Below, piece by piece: positions 44,970 to 58,366 of a DNA stretch of 64,000 bases. The notes under the pieces were generated by a model. That model was not told the origin of the DNA, searched no databases, and saw nothing but the letters and a program-made list of their open reading frames with translations. Both the position numbers and the translations under genes were made by a program. The stretch lies in NCBI GenBank assembly GCA_963575645.1, contig OY754469.1:16572001-16636000 (forward strand). Reading direction: 5' to 3'. This DNA comes from Xanthostigma xanthostigma (lineage: Eukaryota > Arthropoda > Insecta > Raphidioptera > Raphidiidae). Position 1 is the first letter of the stretch. The number at the start of each line of letters is the position of its first letter.

Positions 44970-45455
44970 ACTGAACCGACTTCAAAAAAGGCACTAAAAA
45001 GTAAAAAATAATTGCGTATTGAAATGTTTTGGAGTCGGTGTAGTTCTCAGAATAGATTTCATTTGGGCTGACACCGACTCCAAAACATTTCAATAAGCAA
45101 TTATTTTTTACTTTTTAGTGCCTTTTTTGAAGTCGGTTCAGTTTTCTTGTTAAAAATATTTTATTTTTCTCTTTTTAGTGTTAATCTAACACTAAAAATC
45201 GGTGAACATACATAAAAAACATTATGCATGCCTTTGAAATTTGAGAGTTTCCCTCGATTTCTCCGGGATCCACCATCAGATCCTGACTTGGTTCCGATGG
45301 GACCACATCGGAAGTGCACTCTTTCGAATAAAAAAAAATTTGAAAATCGGTCCATAATAATTGACGGAGAAATCGGTGAACATACATTAAAAAAAAAATA
45401 TATATATACAGACGAACATAGAACCTCCTCCTTTTTGTTGAAGTCGGTTAAAAAG
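44970..45455. repeat. GAAGTCGGTT repeat family, copy 2
   Basis: Starts at AACTGAACCGACTTCAAAAA, contains an inverted pair around TTTTGGAGTCGGTGT, the block GAAATTTGAGAGTTTCCCTC and ends GAACCTCCTCC, GAAGTCGGTTAAA. Blocks are in the same order as in 9597-10360, with different internal deletions. Confidence 0.65.
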
Positions 45456-45600
45456 AGATCATTTTGCAAGATAGAATTTGGTATACGAGTACATGTCTAG
45501 AAAAATATTATTGGAAGGGCAAGATTTGTAAAAGTGTCGATGGAGCAGTATTATTTTTAATGATCTGCATAAAAAAAAAATTAGTAGCCGTCGTAGGACG

Positions 45601-45982
45601 CCTGGGAGCGTATTCTCAGCTTTTTTCGTTATAATCGAGAATTTGTTACATTGCTAGGACTCATTATTAGTCGTCACATGGTACTCAACTTCGACTAGTA
45701 GATCCAAAAAGCTCAATGCGCATGTGCGCAAGACCACTGTTTTTATTAAATAAATAACCTCTATAAGATTTTATATAATTTTTTTGCATCTAGTTGTAAT
45801 AACTAGATGCAAAAAAATATAGAGGTTATATTATATTTAATAAAAATACGTGGTTTTGCGTTGAATTTTTAATGGATCTACTATAGTATCGCTTAAAATC
45901 CCCAGCTCTACCGACTAATAATAACGAATGCTATATAACGAATTCGCTATTATAACGAAATAGCTGAGAATACACTTCCTGG
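45601..45982. mobile_element. MITE with GTATTCTCAGC inverted ends
   Basis: CCTGGGAGCGTATTCTCAGC at the left and the complement of CCAGGAAGTGTATTCTCAGC at the right, each followed inward by TTCGTTATAA. A second inverted pair (TATAACCTCTAT, GCATCTAGTTGTAATAACTA, GATGC) forms a hairpin in the middle (about 45748-45832). Non-coding. Confidence 0.75.
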
Positions 45983-48147
45983 CAGATGTGAAATATATAC
46001 ATTTAAGCAGGATTCTAGTAACTAAATTTAGCCCTGTGACTAAATTTCACCCTGTAACACAAAATGTGTATACAATTAGTGGTGAACGTCTCAAGCAAAC
46101 TATAGTCGCAGACGCAGTACGCAGCTTGTGTGAGTTGTGACGACTCACATAGAGAAGCAACGAGTGTATACCTACAGTATATGCGTGCGCATACATAAGG
46201 AAGTCGAGAGCGATAAAGCGTAAAGGGGATATAAGATAGCGTGATTCCATTTCCGTCACGGCATGGTTTTGCTGCCAAACGCGCTAATAGATGTTTCACA
46301 TCAAAAATATGCTTCTTTTACAGAAAATATATACGGTCATAATATAAAATTTTTGTCAGCCTAGATTTTCAGACGTTCTAATAATTATCTATCACGATAA
46401 TTGATTCAAATTATAGTAATTAACAATATCAGAATTGCATATGACAATCAATTTAAGTTAAATTAATTAAGAAACCACTCACCGTAATGAAACAGTTTAA
46501 TATAATACTATATCCAAGGAACAATTATCAACCCCTTATACATAATATACTGAGTCTGATCTCCAGGATACCCACTGGGGATTAATTGGGCGTTATAACT
46601 TATGCTTCACACGATCCCACCTGGCAGTAGGTTAGACTCGCTCGCTCGGGAAAACATGTGTCAGCATAGTTCTCTTAATTTCTACGTGGTCACAAGGCAA
46701 ATTACAACAAATCGCTTCAATCATAAATAAAATATTGGACCCAAACGTCTTACATACGACCAAGTTTCAAATATATGCATATTTTTTAATATCTTGTTCT
46801 ACACCACACGGAAAACAAATTAATTTAATCTATTTTAAATAGACAAGGCATTTTCTAATATAGGTACATGCTGTATCACAAAATACGGTATTCGACACTA
46901 TAAAAAATAAATTATTAAATTATGAGATGTTGATGATTTATAGGGTAAGAAATCAGAAATTATCGGTTTGTAATCAGAAAAACTCAAAGTTGATTTATTA
47001 TTACAATTTTTGGCATGTTAAAAATATCTACCCGCCATGATGGTTTGAAGTGTGACGTCAGACTTGTAGTAAACACACATATTGGATATATGTATGTTCA
47101 CTAAAAGTCAAACATACACGACACATACGCGCGAGTAAACACTAAACGAACCTCGTGTAAACGATACATAGCCTTATTTTCACTGGTTTGTATACCTACT
47201 ACAAAAATGACGTCACAACAGGTAAACATGGCAAAGTTTTGAGTACTATTTTATCCTATAAAAAGATTACATTTAAGCGAGATAAGGGAACGTTTTAAGA
47301 CAATTTAAAATAAGAATCAAATAGCCTATTATGAACTTGAGGAAAACGCTGTAGCGCAAATCATTAATGATCAGTGATTGCTTTGCCCTCTTACACCCAA
47401 GTATTTCATTTATAACTTTCTCGCACTACTCATTTTATTTATGTCACCTTTGCCGCACTCATAAATGTTCTATTTTGTCATGGCCATGTTCACCGAGCAT
47501 AAGTAGTTATTTATTCGGTTCATTTGTTCTTCAGGTTGCTATTTCTCCGAATAAATAGCGATAATTCAATTCACCAAATATAATTATGTTTACTGCAGGT
47601 ATAAATCTATTCTGTCTTACTTCGAGGATATAAATATTTATTCGCCTGATAAAATAATAATGGCTGTCACATAAATCATAATACCTAACCTATAAACGTG
47701 GGTTATTATATTTACAGTTGCTTTTGTGAATTTATTTATGTGTTGTTTATGAACCATTTGTGAAGTGTATAGTTGTAAAACATCTAAGTTAGTGGAAGTT
47801 TTGTGTGCAGTTGGGTTTAACATTTTTATTTTATGAAACTTTTTTTTGACGTTTACACTAACGCCATCGGTCGGATTTTTGGGTAAAAGTCAAAATGTTC
47901 CACAAAAAGAGCAAGGAGTATAGTGCAGTGTATATTAATTATTCTTTAACTAATTTTTCTACCTGATATTTTACTTGGTGAATTGAAAGTAAATTTTTTT
48001 TCAACGAATAAATTTATTCCAAGATTAGTAACTTCTATCTTTAATATAGTGTTCGGTGAACATGGGCATTAGTCCTGTGATACAGTCTGTGTTACACCAC
48101 CGTAAGATTTATTCGTCGTTAATGTTTAATTGATGTTCAACTTTCAG
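45983..48147. other. Ly6 intron 3, remainder
   Basis: 46040-46280 is slightly richer in G+C (GTCACGGCATGG, GCGTGCGCATACA) but shows no protein-like frame. The rest is AT-rich and unremarkable. Confidence 0.5.
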
Positions 48148-48368
48148 TTTATGGCAAGTTTCGCATAATCCGCGACTGCGGTTACCTGACAAGCGACCGC
48201 GACGATAAGCAGTGTGTCAAACGTTCCGGAACACACGACGTGTTCGCATTCTACTGCTCATGCACCAAGTCGTTATGCAACACGGCTTCAGTGCCAGTAC
48301 TGCCCGCCCGTTTAGCGTTATTAACTGCCGGCCTCACACTTCTACTAACACTGCGTTCGAACGCGTAA
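48148..48368 (+). CDS. Ly6/uPAR-family protein, exon 4 (C-terminal half of domain and GPI signal)
   Basis: Begins after TGTTCAACTTTCAG; the split codon becomes Val, giving VYGKFRIIRDCGYLTSDRDD then KQCVKRSGTHDVFAFYCSCT and KSLCN. This supplies the remaining five cysteines, ending with the conserved C-N pair of the three-finger fold, for ten in all (five predicted disulfides). After CN comes TASVPVLPARL and a hydrophobic tail (ALLTAGLTLLLTL) ending RSNA, a GPI-attachment signal; the mature protein should sit on the outer leaflet of the plasma membrane. Insect members of this family act in septate junctions and in ion-channel or receptor regulation, but the role of this one cannot be read from sequence. 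A polyadenylation signal lies at 48710. Confidence 0.88.
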
Positions 48369-48709
48369 ACATTAACAATCCAACCGCATTACATTAACAT
48401 TACTGTAAATCAGTCAGCAAAAAAAAAAAACAACAATAGCACACAATTCATACAATATTTGTAACTGCAGCTGTTGATAATAGATTTATTATTTTAAGTT
48501 GCATAATTGTTGTATTACATTGACATCATTGTAAATCGGATAAAGCTGTGTGTACTGTAAAATGAGCCTAAATCGCTATTTGTTTTGTTTCTGTCGTTGT
48601 AATCGCTGTACGACTGATGCGCATAAATCGTAATACGTAATGGACATGAGTCGTATACTTTTTACTAGAATACAGCTTATATCCGTGCATTACGAAATCT
48701 CATAGATAC

Positions 48710-48715
48710 AATAAA
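48710..48715 (+). terminator. AATAAA polyadenylation signal of the Ly6 gene
   Basis: First good AATAAA about 340 bp after the stop codon, implying a 3' untranslated region of roughly 360 bp. Other AATAAA hexamers further on are common in this AT-rich DNA. Confidence 0.45.
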
Positions 48716-51252
48716 TAATCGAGTGCCTACTTTTCATAACTTCAAGGATTATAAATTATTATTACTCGAAATTCGAATCATAATGGCAGGTGCTTTTGAG
48801 TATCAATGCGATTTCGTTTTATAGGATATAAGATGCAAGCTATTATAGTTTAGCAGAATATTTGTATAATAGTCTATATTTATTTCATAGTTCGTTACGT
48901 CCATTTGCTATTTATTGTGTAAATGATTTTGCTTTGTTTGCGTTATTTATTCTCTTTTTATAAAAGGTACGTATTTTGTTACTTTAAACCACTAACAATG
49001 AAGATGTATAAATATCACCGTTTAAAACATCGAAAAAATCATTCTCAACGCAATACTATTAGCTACATCTGACAGAAAAAAAATTAAGTAGATTCATAGT
49101 CAGAAAAAGTAATATCAATTAGGAGACAAGAACGTGATTTTCTTAAAATTACTGAGAATTTGATGAATATGACAGGTATAAGAAGACAAATAATTAATCA
49201 AAAACACCATTATAAAAAAAAGAAAAGAAAAAATCGGTTGATGCTTGACATTTCTAACAATGTTAGAATTTTTAGAGTGTTGTCGAAAAACCAATGTTTA
49301 TTCCTAGAATAGCATCATCATAAGATTGTTATTGTTTTTTCTAGGACAGAAAAACGCCATTTTTCTAGAGCTATAGTATATACATAAGTTGTGGACATTA
49401 CTAGAAAAATAAATATTTCTAGGATACTATATCTATGTAGTTAATATCATTTCATGAAATATATCATCTCTTGAAGCTGTTAATAAAAGCGTTATAAATA
49501 CAAAAATATAATTCTAGAAATTAGAAATTCTCATACAAAATACTTTATCCTCTTTTCGATTTCTAGAAATATATCTTCCGCAGAATTATTTTTTTTAGAC
49601 AAGCGTTGTGACATTTTTAGTAACTAAAGTACTACGTATTAGATTTAACCAATTGCTATATAAACATTTTACTCCTAGAAATACCAAAAAAAGAAAAAAA
49701 TATAAATTATTAAAAGCTGTGTTTATAATGTAAATCTAGAAAAGGAATATTTTAGTAAAAATATCAATAATAAATTTTAAAAATCATTTTGTCCATAAAA
49801 TAATGACAGATAATAAAAAAAAGTTTATAGCAGCATGTAGTGAAAAGAAAATAACATTTTAAAACCGAAATTTGGATCGTATTTATTCTTTCAGGTTAAA
49901 AAAAACTATTTCGTTATGTATCTATTATTTTATGCAATTGTAAAAAAAAAATGAAAGTGAGATGTTCTGATACAATATTTGTGTGGCCTCTAATATTAAA
50001 AAACGTAATATTGTAATAAAAATAGCTTGGAAATGAATAAATTTTGATAAAATCTAAAGGACAGGTCAGTGCAATAAAATGGAAAATAGTTTTACTGTTG
50101 AATAGTACAGACTGCACAAACTAGATACAGCAATCCTACGTTGTTTATTTTACTGGAGAAAATAAAATGGCGTGTTACCTACTAGTGACGTAACGAATAT
50201 CGCATTATCGAATATTCACATATTTATTGACATTCGCATTCTCAAAATTCACGCGAATATTGTGCGACTATTAGAGAAAATATTTTTTTAATGTGAAAAT
50301 AAAGAGAAAAGTTTTTTTCTTACTACTTTTTAAAAAAGTGCTTGAGTTTTTTCGTTAAGGTATCCTTGCTATTTATACCTTTTATCTGCCTTAACTTAAA
50401 CATTAGGTAATACGGCTTTAGACTTTTTAAGAATCTATCTAGTACCCAGTACCACTCTAAATGTATCAAACAAGCTTTTTATAGCGTTAATGAATTATAT
50501 ATGTGGTTTTTAATGTAAATTTTATTTATTTTAATGTAAATTTTATTAATTTTTTATGACGAATCACACACCTGTAGTCAATGTGAAATAAAGTTATTAT
50601 TACCTATTATTATGCGTGCGAGTTGTGCCGCAAATCACATGTCAAATTTTAACTTCGGGCAAATAGCGCCAGATTTTCAGACATTCGTTACATCACTAGT
50701 ACCTACTAAGTAAAAATTATGAGACTTAGTAGTACCGGATTTTAAAAAAAAAGTAGAGACAACTAAAGGCAGTTTAAAAATTAAGACATTTTTTGTGTGT
50801 TTATAACAATGAAGTAAGAATTTAGAATATTAATGGTTCAATGGAATACCGATACGAACAAAGAGCTCTGTATGAAGTGCAAAAGTGAGTTCAGTACGCA
50901 TCCGTGCTGCAAGTAATACGGAATCTGCATATTGATAAAGTACAATGGCAAAAGACAACAACGATGGGTTTCTGTTCAATGAAGAAGTTCTTGACACTCT
51001 GGATCAGTAAAATTTAAACTGGTATCCCTGGGCGATGTGTAAAGAAAAAAATCAAGACGTACAGCGATTAAAATTGCATTTATAAAAAAAGGTGTGAATG
51101 ACGCGCTACTCACGAGAGCTGATGTGTTAACACGTGAGCTCATATTGGTTTCACCACACTCGGAAGTGTAGTGAAACTAATAACTTGTGTGTGTGCAAGA
51201 AAGAGAGAGAGAGCAGCTGCGCAAACAGTACACGAATTCACAACGACATGAC
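48716..51252. other. AT-rich intergenic stretch after the Ly6 gene
   Basis: 49300-49745 has an unusual cluster of TTCTAG/CTAGAA motifs (see findings). 50180-50290 and 50600-50700 look like hAT-type scraps (CTAGTGACGTAACGAATATC, GTGCGAGTTGTGCCGC). No gene supported. Confidence 0.45.
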
Positions 51253-51713
51253 TTATGGCTAGTTTACACAGTGCGAGCTGCTGACTAGACAGTAGACAGC
51301 TACTCGGCTTGTCTACTCGTACGCCAGTAGCTCGGCTCGCCTTTGCTGTCTACACGATACGAGTAGCTGCTGTCCAGTCTTGCGAGTTGCCATTTTGAAT
51401 TCGTTAAACACTACGCAGGCGCAGCAAAAAACACGGGTTCCGCTCAGTAGACTATCCCGCTCGCACTGGCGAGCTACTGCCGAACGCGTCCAAACGATGC
51501 GAGCGACGGCCGAGCTGCTGTCATATACGAGTTGCTGGCGGGCGAGCATGCGAGTGAAAACAAAAAATGTTGAAGTAACTCGGATGTGAGCTACTGTCTA
51601 ACTCGCACGTGCGAGTTACTCGTAAGTGACGTCCAAACAGTGCGAGTTACTGCAGTGCAGCTACTCGGCAGGCTGACTCGTACGCTAGCTCGCACTGTGT
51701 AAACTAGCCATAA
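51253..51713. mobile_element. MITE with ~27-bp inverted repeats, GC-rich
   Basis: Left TTATGGCTAGTTTACACAGT then GCGAGCT; right is the complement. TGAC flanks both sides (51249-51252, 51714-51717), a possible 4-bp duplication. The interior is rich in GCGAGTTACT/AGTAGCTCG-type motifs and is far more GC-rich than its surroundings. Confidence 0.8.
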
Positions 51714-52536
51714 TGACTGATGCTCGGACTTCCATGAAGCTCGTATCGCGGACGACTACGAGAAGCTAAGACGTCAACACACAAAAAATTAAAGGTGTTT
51801 TTGTTTTCTCCCACAATAATTAATACCTAACTATTTTTAAAATTTACTGATCCTAAATTGAAAGTTTGTGTGTAAGTCATATATTTTGCCTGTCTGATTT
51901 CTTTTGTGATACCTATTGTTGCTATAAAAATATGTTAGTACAAGTAGAATTTACAAAAAGAAAACTAACAAAACGCTGTCTTATTAGAACGTGTTTTTTA
52001 TCCTTTAGTATTTAATTAACGTTTATGTCTGATCAAATTTTTGGCTCTTTGAATATATAATTAATTTCATAACAGATAATTATACAGAATAACAAATATG
52101 TTGAACAATAAACAAAATTTTTGTAGTCGTTTGATTATATCAGTCGATATTGTGAAAAAAAAAACAACACGTAAAGTACATGACGCTTTTCTAAGTGAAA
52201 CAGTTCCCTGCCATATTAGCAAAACCGTAATATTGCAAGATTATAATAAACAGAACAGAACTAACCAAACTACATTTTTCCTTGTTTTGGGTTTTTATAG
52301 AAGTTATTATATTATGTCAAACGCTAAATACGTTCATTTTAATATTAGCTCCATTAAATTGACACTGCATAGGTGCGTTTTTTACATATAGTAATAGGTA
52401 TGTATGTAGATAAATGAAAAATTTTGATTTTAATCAAAGAATGACGACGTTACTAAAAACTGAATTTTATACCTAAATTGTTGGGGAGAAAATATCGTTT
52501 GAAATGTATTATCTGGCCATTATTTATCCTACTATA
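51714..52536. other. AT-rich intergenic stretch
   Basis: A 97-codon frame at 52098-52391 starts with ATG and has ordinary composition, but no domain or splice context supports it as a gene. Confidence 0.35.
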
Positions 52537-52760
52537 AATAAAATTATCGACCAATTTTTCAAACAAATATATGGACAAAAATATATAATTAAAATTCAAT
52601 AAATTTACGTTTCGGTCCAGATTTGGAGTTTCTTCAGAATTGAGCTAAAAAATCCGGACTGAAACGTAAATTTATTGAATTATAATTATATATTTTTGTC
52701 TGAAAAATTGATCGATAATTTTATTTATTGAAGAGTGTTTATCAGACGTTAATCAAAGAT
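52537..52760. mobile_element. Inverted-repeat MITE (kin at 2.4 kb)
   Basis: Arms AATAAAATTATCGACCAATT...AATTTACGTTTCGGTCC and the complement GGACTGAAACGTAAATTTAT...ATCGATAATTTTATTTATTG fold around GGAGTTTCTTCAGAATTGAG. The right side continues into CAGACGTTAATCAAAGATTT, the same block as at 2331. Confidence 0.7.
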
Positions 52761-55700
52761 TTGATTATTTATCCTATTATAAACAATGTTTAATGGATTT
52801 TTTTGTATCCCTTGTACAACACAATACCAATCGAAACAAATGGTTTTACATTGATTATAATTATTTTAAGTTGACTAAATTCTAAATATCGTACGTAAAA
52901 CTTTTGAAAACCTATATTATTGAAAAATAAGAATGTTAATAATATTAGATAACGGGATCGAATTGTTCCAATAAAAATTGCTGTTTTACATTTTGACACA
53001 TAATTGTAAAACATAAAACTTAAGAATGTTCAACAGAACGGTATTTCAGGAGAAATAAGATACGAAAAATTACTATAAATAAAAAATCATATCTCCTTAT
53101 AAACATCAATTATTTTCTAGAAAAAAAGTGTTAATACTGCCAAGTTATTATTTATTGTAGATAATGTGTATAAAAAGAATAATAAAGCAATTTTGTAAAA
53201 TAGTATGTTACCCCAGTTTACCAATAAAAATGGGGACGAAATGATAAATACTTACCTACGCAATAAAAAAAATTGAGAATATTCACATGACAATTTCACA
53301 CAATTAATGTCAAAATGTACCTCAATACACAAATAAACAAGAAAACAAATTGTGAAAATAAATTAATGTTATTCTTAGATTACATTAATGAGCTTTTAAA
53401 AAATTACGTTTAAAATAATAATAAAAAAATACATAGATATTTTTATTTTAGCTACGCCTAAAAAAAAAATAATAAAAAATCACCTATCAAAAAAATATGC
53501 ATATTTTAGATTATCATATTTTAATCATTACTAATATTTAATAATAATTTATATTAAACAAGAAATAATTTAATAAAAAATATCACTATTATTATATTAG
53601 ACTGTAAAGACACGTGTTTGATAATAACTGGGTGCTAAAAATGTCCTGTTTTCGATTCTTACAACTTTATTCATTTTTACCCAAATACTATTATAGAATT
53701 TAATTAGGGTTATAACGTAAGACGAAGTACCTATTTTCCTTCGACTCAGCACATCATCCTATGTTATACACTTTCAGCAACGTCAAAACTGTATAATAAT
53801 ATATTAACCATAATAAGTATTATATGAATGAAAATAACAGATTTATTAGTGATGATAAAGAAGTAGTAAAATACTATCAATAAAAAATATTATATTCATC
53901 ACCCTATCTCTCGTTAAAAATGAAACAATAATCTTCATACGATCTATGATATTTGTTATTTTCAAAGGGGTGCACTGCATAATAATATTGAAACAAACAA
54001 ATATTAGTGTAGTTAATTCCGTCCTGAATATCCTGAAATTTCCACTTTTTTTAAATTTTATTTGTAAGACAAAAAGTGTCGCTGTTTATTTACAACAATG
54101 AAATAACGGCATTTTTAATAGGCAATTTTGATACGGACAATTATGCCTAATCGAATTATTAAAAATATAATACAGAAAGAATCGACACAAACTAAACAAT
54201 TTAGGACAGTAGTAGACGAGCGTACAAGCTGTGTGCTGCACGCGCCACACTGTCGGTTTTTTAATAAATACACGTGTTTTTTTCAATTTATTTTATTCAA
54301 ATGAAAATTGTCGGCTCAAAATAGCTGCTCGTGTATCCACACGTGTAATAAACAATGTATTGCATTGCCGGCGTTTCTTACACTCTTTTCATTCTGGCAG
54401 GGAAAACGGTGCGTACGGCATGAGGCGTATTGTACACTGGTCTACCACCAGTCTAAATAATAAATATTATGTAGGCACCTACTATAGTTAAGTCAGTCAA
54501 TAACAACGGGCAGTTAAAACAATATTTAAAAAAATACGATTGATTTTGAAGATTGGGCGTATCCTTTCATAAACAGTTATTAAATATATTTTACAGACAA
54601 ATAATTATTAATCATCGATTTAATGAAGAAAAACTAATAACGGTAATTTTTATTTATATAATTGACCTTTTTTTATTTATTTTAAATTTTGGAATATAAT
54701 GTATTATAAAAATTAATAATAATCAACCTAATATAATAAGTGTCGGAAATATTTTTGTATTGGAATAGTGATATTTTTTAAAAAATAATCATGTTGGTAC
54801 CAAGTTCAGTTTATATATTTAATAATATAAAACATGCGTTTCCAAAATTATTTATTGAATTAAATCACATAGTTACTACTTATTTAATCGATAACGGCAT
54901 GGCGTAACTTCGTTTTATTTTCGGAATTATTAAAATTAATAAAATCGGCTAATCGGTACTACTTTTTTAACTAATATGTACCAACTGAAACAAAAAGAAA
55001 TAAACTAGTATTACGTTAGTCTTTAAAATATATCCTTCAAAGTTTAAAGTTTTATTTTTAAAAAGCCTGGTTAAATTGCAGTATAATATAGATGGCCAAA
55101 TAAAAGCTCGACATCAAAAGTATATATAATTTATTTGCAGGTCCGTAAAAACTGTTCGACCCACAATTTATGAAGGTTCTTAAATGTATATAAAGTTTGT
55201 AATTATAATTAAATTATTTTTCTCTATTTCCATCAGAAAAATGTTCCTAGAATGTGAATGAACTTTATCGATCGAGTTCAAAGATTGCAATGAGAGTTTC
55301 TTATCAAATGAATGTTGTGTTTGAGATTTAAAATGGCCTATAGTGTATAAGAATTGTACAAAATATAAAAGCAAGATATAACCCCAAATAAAACCTAAAA
55401 ATATGGAAATTACGAGAAACAGAATTTTGCAAATTGAGTGAAAGAACACACCGATGCCACAAGAAATGTGGCAATTGTTTTGCTTGGTGCCAACATGATT
55501 CAAACTGATTGACTTGACACTAGAAAATATACCTAGTACCTAAACATTATATAATAATTAGAACTATAATAACGGCCAGAATATGTATTAACAGAACAAA
55601 GGATTTACAGTTGTTTTACAAAAATTTAAAAAAAAACTGAGGATCAACATAAGGAACTGTGTCAAGTTTCGTGTCGAAAACAGATCTCTAATCAAAACAG

Positions 55701-57812
55701 AAGATTTGAAAGGTTCGAAATTCACTTTATGTTACTCAAAAAAATCTTCTAACAGGTTCGGATCCTTGAACAAATTAAAGTTATAACTTTTCAGTACCTA
55801 CATTTTAATAATGTAATATATCTCGTCTTCTTTGAACAGAGAATATTCCAACTTGCTTCGACTAAAAAATAAAATAAAGAGAAAAACAACGGTTTGAACA
55901 AAACATTCAACTGTAAATCTTTTATAGTACATAACAATGTTACATAAAAATAATAAAAGTGAGAATTTTTGAGAAAACACTACATGAATGGACTTTTATT
56001 TTGCTGCGCAACTGTTTTGATGCGCAAATGTTTTCCTGCGCAATCGTTTTGCTGTTCTAGTGTATAGACATATTTTGTAAAGTGCGAAGCATTTGTTTAT
56101 TACAGATAATGGAATTGATTTATGGAATTTTTCGATGTTAAGTAGCAGTAAAAGGACCTAGAATTTTAGACACAATGTTTGCTTGTTATATTGTTTATTA
56201 CGATATATTATTTTGAATTTTAAAATTATTTTCAGCTAAAATACGGTACATTAAGCCGTGTTCACATTATTAAATATTTGTATTGTGTGCTGTATTTGAT
56301 AAAGTTTTCAGCGTATGTTAACAAAATCTGTATGAGAACGCCGAAACGTAGTTGCAATGTAAAGCTATCCTGAAAGTACACTAATTTAGATGATAAAATT
56401 ATGCACATGGTAATCATGGGGAGACGTTCTAGCATAAATTTTTATCTGGGAAGAAAATTTAACTTGCAGTGAAAAGTGCGTCGAATTTCCAAATTCAGCA
56501 CACCAACACAAATATTAACTAATCTGGATAAGACTTTAAGAATAAAAAGAAAGGTTTCAAAAACAGAACAAAAAGAATCGCTTTAGATATAATATGGCAA
56601 ATAAGATTATATAATACCGTCAAAGGATTAGTTTATGTATGGTAATATTTAAAAAATCAAGTGATGCATCCAGCACTAGTGTAGCAAAACGTAGAAAACA
56701 AATCAGTATATGTAAATATTTGATAATTAATTTTAGTCCTTGACTTACACAGAAACTGTTTTATTCAATTCGAAAGTAAGCACATCCAATCAAGCTTTCA
56801 GAAATGAAAGTGAATTAAAAAAAGATATACATACTGTTTGTATTTATTAAATGACAAAGTTCTGTTTTTTATTGTCCGTAATATTTAAAAAAACATCTCA
56901 AAAAGACTGTCTGCATCATTTTCATGACAATTTTGAAATGAAAAGTACAACGATGTGATCAATATCATTAATTTAAATGAGATCAATGGGATAACCTATA
57001 TATTGCAGAAAATAAACAGCAGAAAATATAAATATAGAATGGTTAAAAATATATAAAAAAATTATCAAATATCAATATATACGTTCGTAAAAAATAATTA
57101 TGTATGTACAAAACCACTGCCAACGGTCAAAAATACACTTTATGGTTTGTTCACACAAATCGTGGAAACTGTTTATAGTCAGATGAATCGAACAGTAAAT
57201 TTTAATCAAAATGGCATCAAAGCTAGGCCTATATGTGATTTACACATTTTTTTTTAACTGTTACATTTGTTTTTTTTATTTATACCATTTTAAAAAATCC
57301 AAATAGAACACAATGGATCAGTTACCTTAACTTAGTAAAGGCTCAATGAGAAATGATTGAGTCAGAATCTGAAAAATGATGATTAGTTTTTCGTCTCGCA
57401 AATTATTGAAATTTTGCTGGTGTTAAAGAGATTTTATTTTGAGTTTTGAAAAAAGAAATTGTAAACAGTAAATATTAAAAAGACGTATGGATGATTCACG
57501 TAGCCTGTGAAGTGTTAAAAAGACGAAACAGACTTGAAACGAATTTTTATAGTGATTAATCTTAAAAGATGTCAAAAAGTTCGTGTAAAACAGTTGAATG
57601 AGTCCAAACTGACAGCATTCGGAAAAGCTAGTAATATAGACTTTCTGAGACGCAGTTCTGTGATGTCAGAAACGGTGAAGCTACGTTATATAACGCAACA
57701 ATAGAGTGCGGTGATAGAGCTGATATCGAGGAAGCACCAGCCCAGTACTAGAAAAGAACCAAGAAGTGTGGTTATATCTTTATGTCAATGGCGTATAAAA
57801 AATATTATGTAG
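52761..57812. other. Very AT-rich intergenic stretch
   Basis: Five kilobases with few repeats and no convincing gene. A frame on the minus strand at 55180-55503 has one long hydrophobic segment but starts without ATG and lacks a family match. 54240-54440 is locally richer in G+C with a possible acceptor (CATTCTGGCAG) and no clear exon. Confidence 0.45.
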
Positions 57813-58359
57813 GGGAGAGTGGGGTACTTAGCATACCTAGCAGGTAAAAATATACATATTATGATTTAACAACAAATTTTAACTCAATATCATGTTTTGA
57901 CGCATTGTGAACGACTATGGATATATTTTTCACGATAACGATAAGAAATCTACGATATGTGAATCCATAAATGAAGAAAAAGCATTTGCCCCGCTATGCC
58001 CCGTATATGGGGGTAAAGCGGGATACACTAATAGTTTTTATTATCAATCATCATAAACTTCTCTTTTAAAACTAAAGAACAAACAAATCAATGTTACTAA
58101 TTAAATGTAGGTACACTGCTACAAAACGAAATATTAACCACCACAGTATCTACATAAATAGGTTATAGAAACCACTGATTTCGAGACTTGTGTTTATATA
58201 GCATAAACGGCTGTCGAAATGCCGTGGATCGTTCATGAAGGTCACGCGCCGACTGACGACCAATCAAAGTGAATCATTTGACACTTTGCACGGCGTTTCA
58301 TTCGAGCCGCATGAGGGATACCTCGCTATTCCCCGCTTCCCCACTATGCCCCCCACTCC
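57813..58359. mobile_element. MITE with GGGGAGAGTGGGG-type ends
   Basis: Left GGGGAGAGTGGGGTACTTAG (the first G shared with the target), right CTATGCCCCCCACTCC, an imperfect inverted pair. TATGTAG is repeated directly at both borders (57806-57812, 58360-58366). Internal TTGCCCCGCTATGCCCC motifs recur. Non-coding. Confidence 0.65.
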
Positions 58360-58366
58360 TATGTAG

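Noticed and set aside
55180-55503. Hydrophobic 107-codon frame on the minus strand, faintly like a caveolin-type membrane hairpin
   Set aside because: It starts at TTG rather than ATG, has no supporting splice context, and the similarity is only hydrophobicity plus an IWG triplet.
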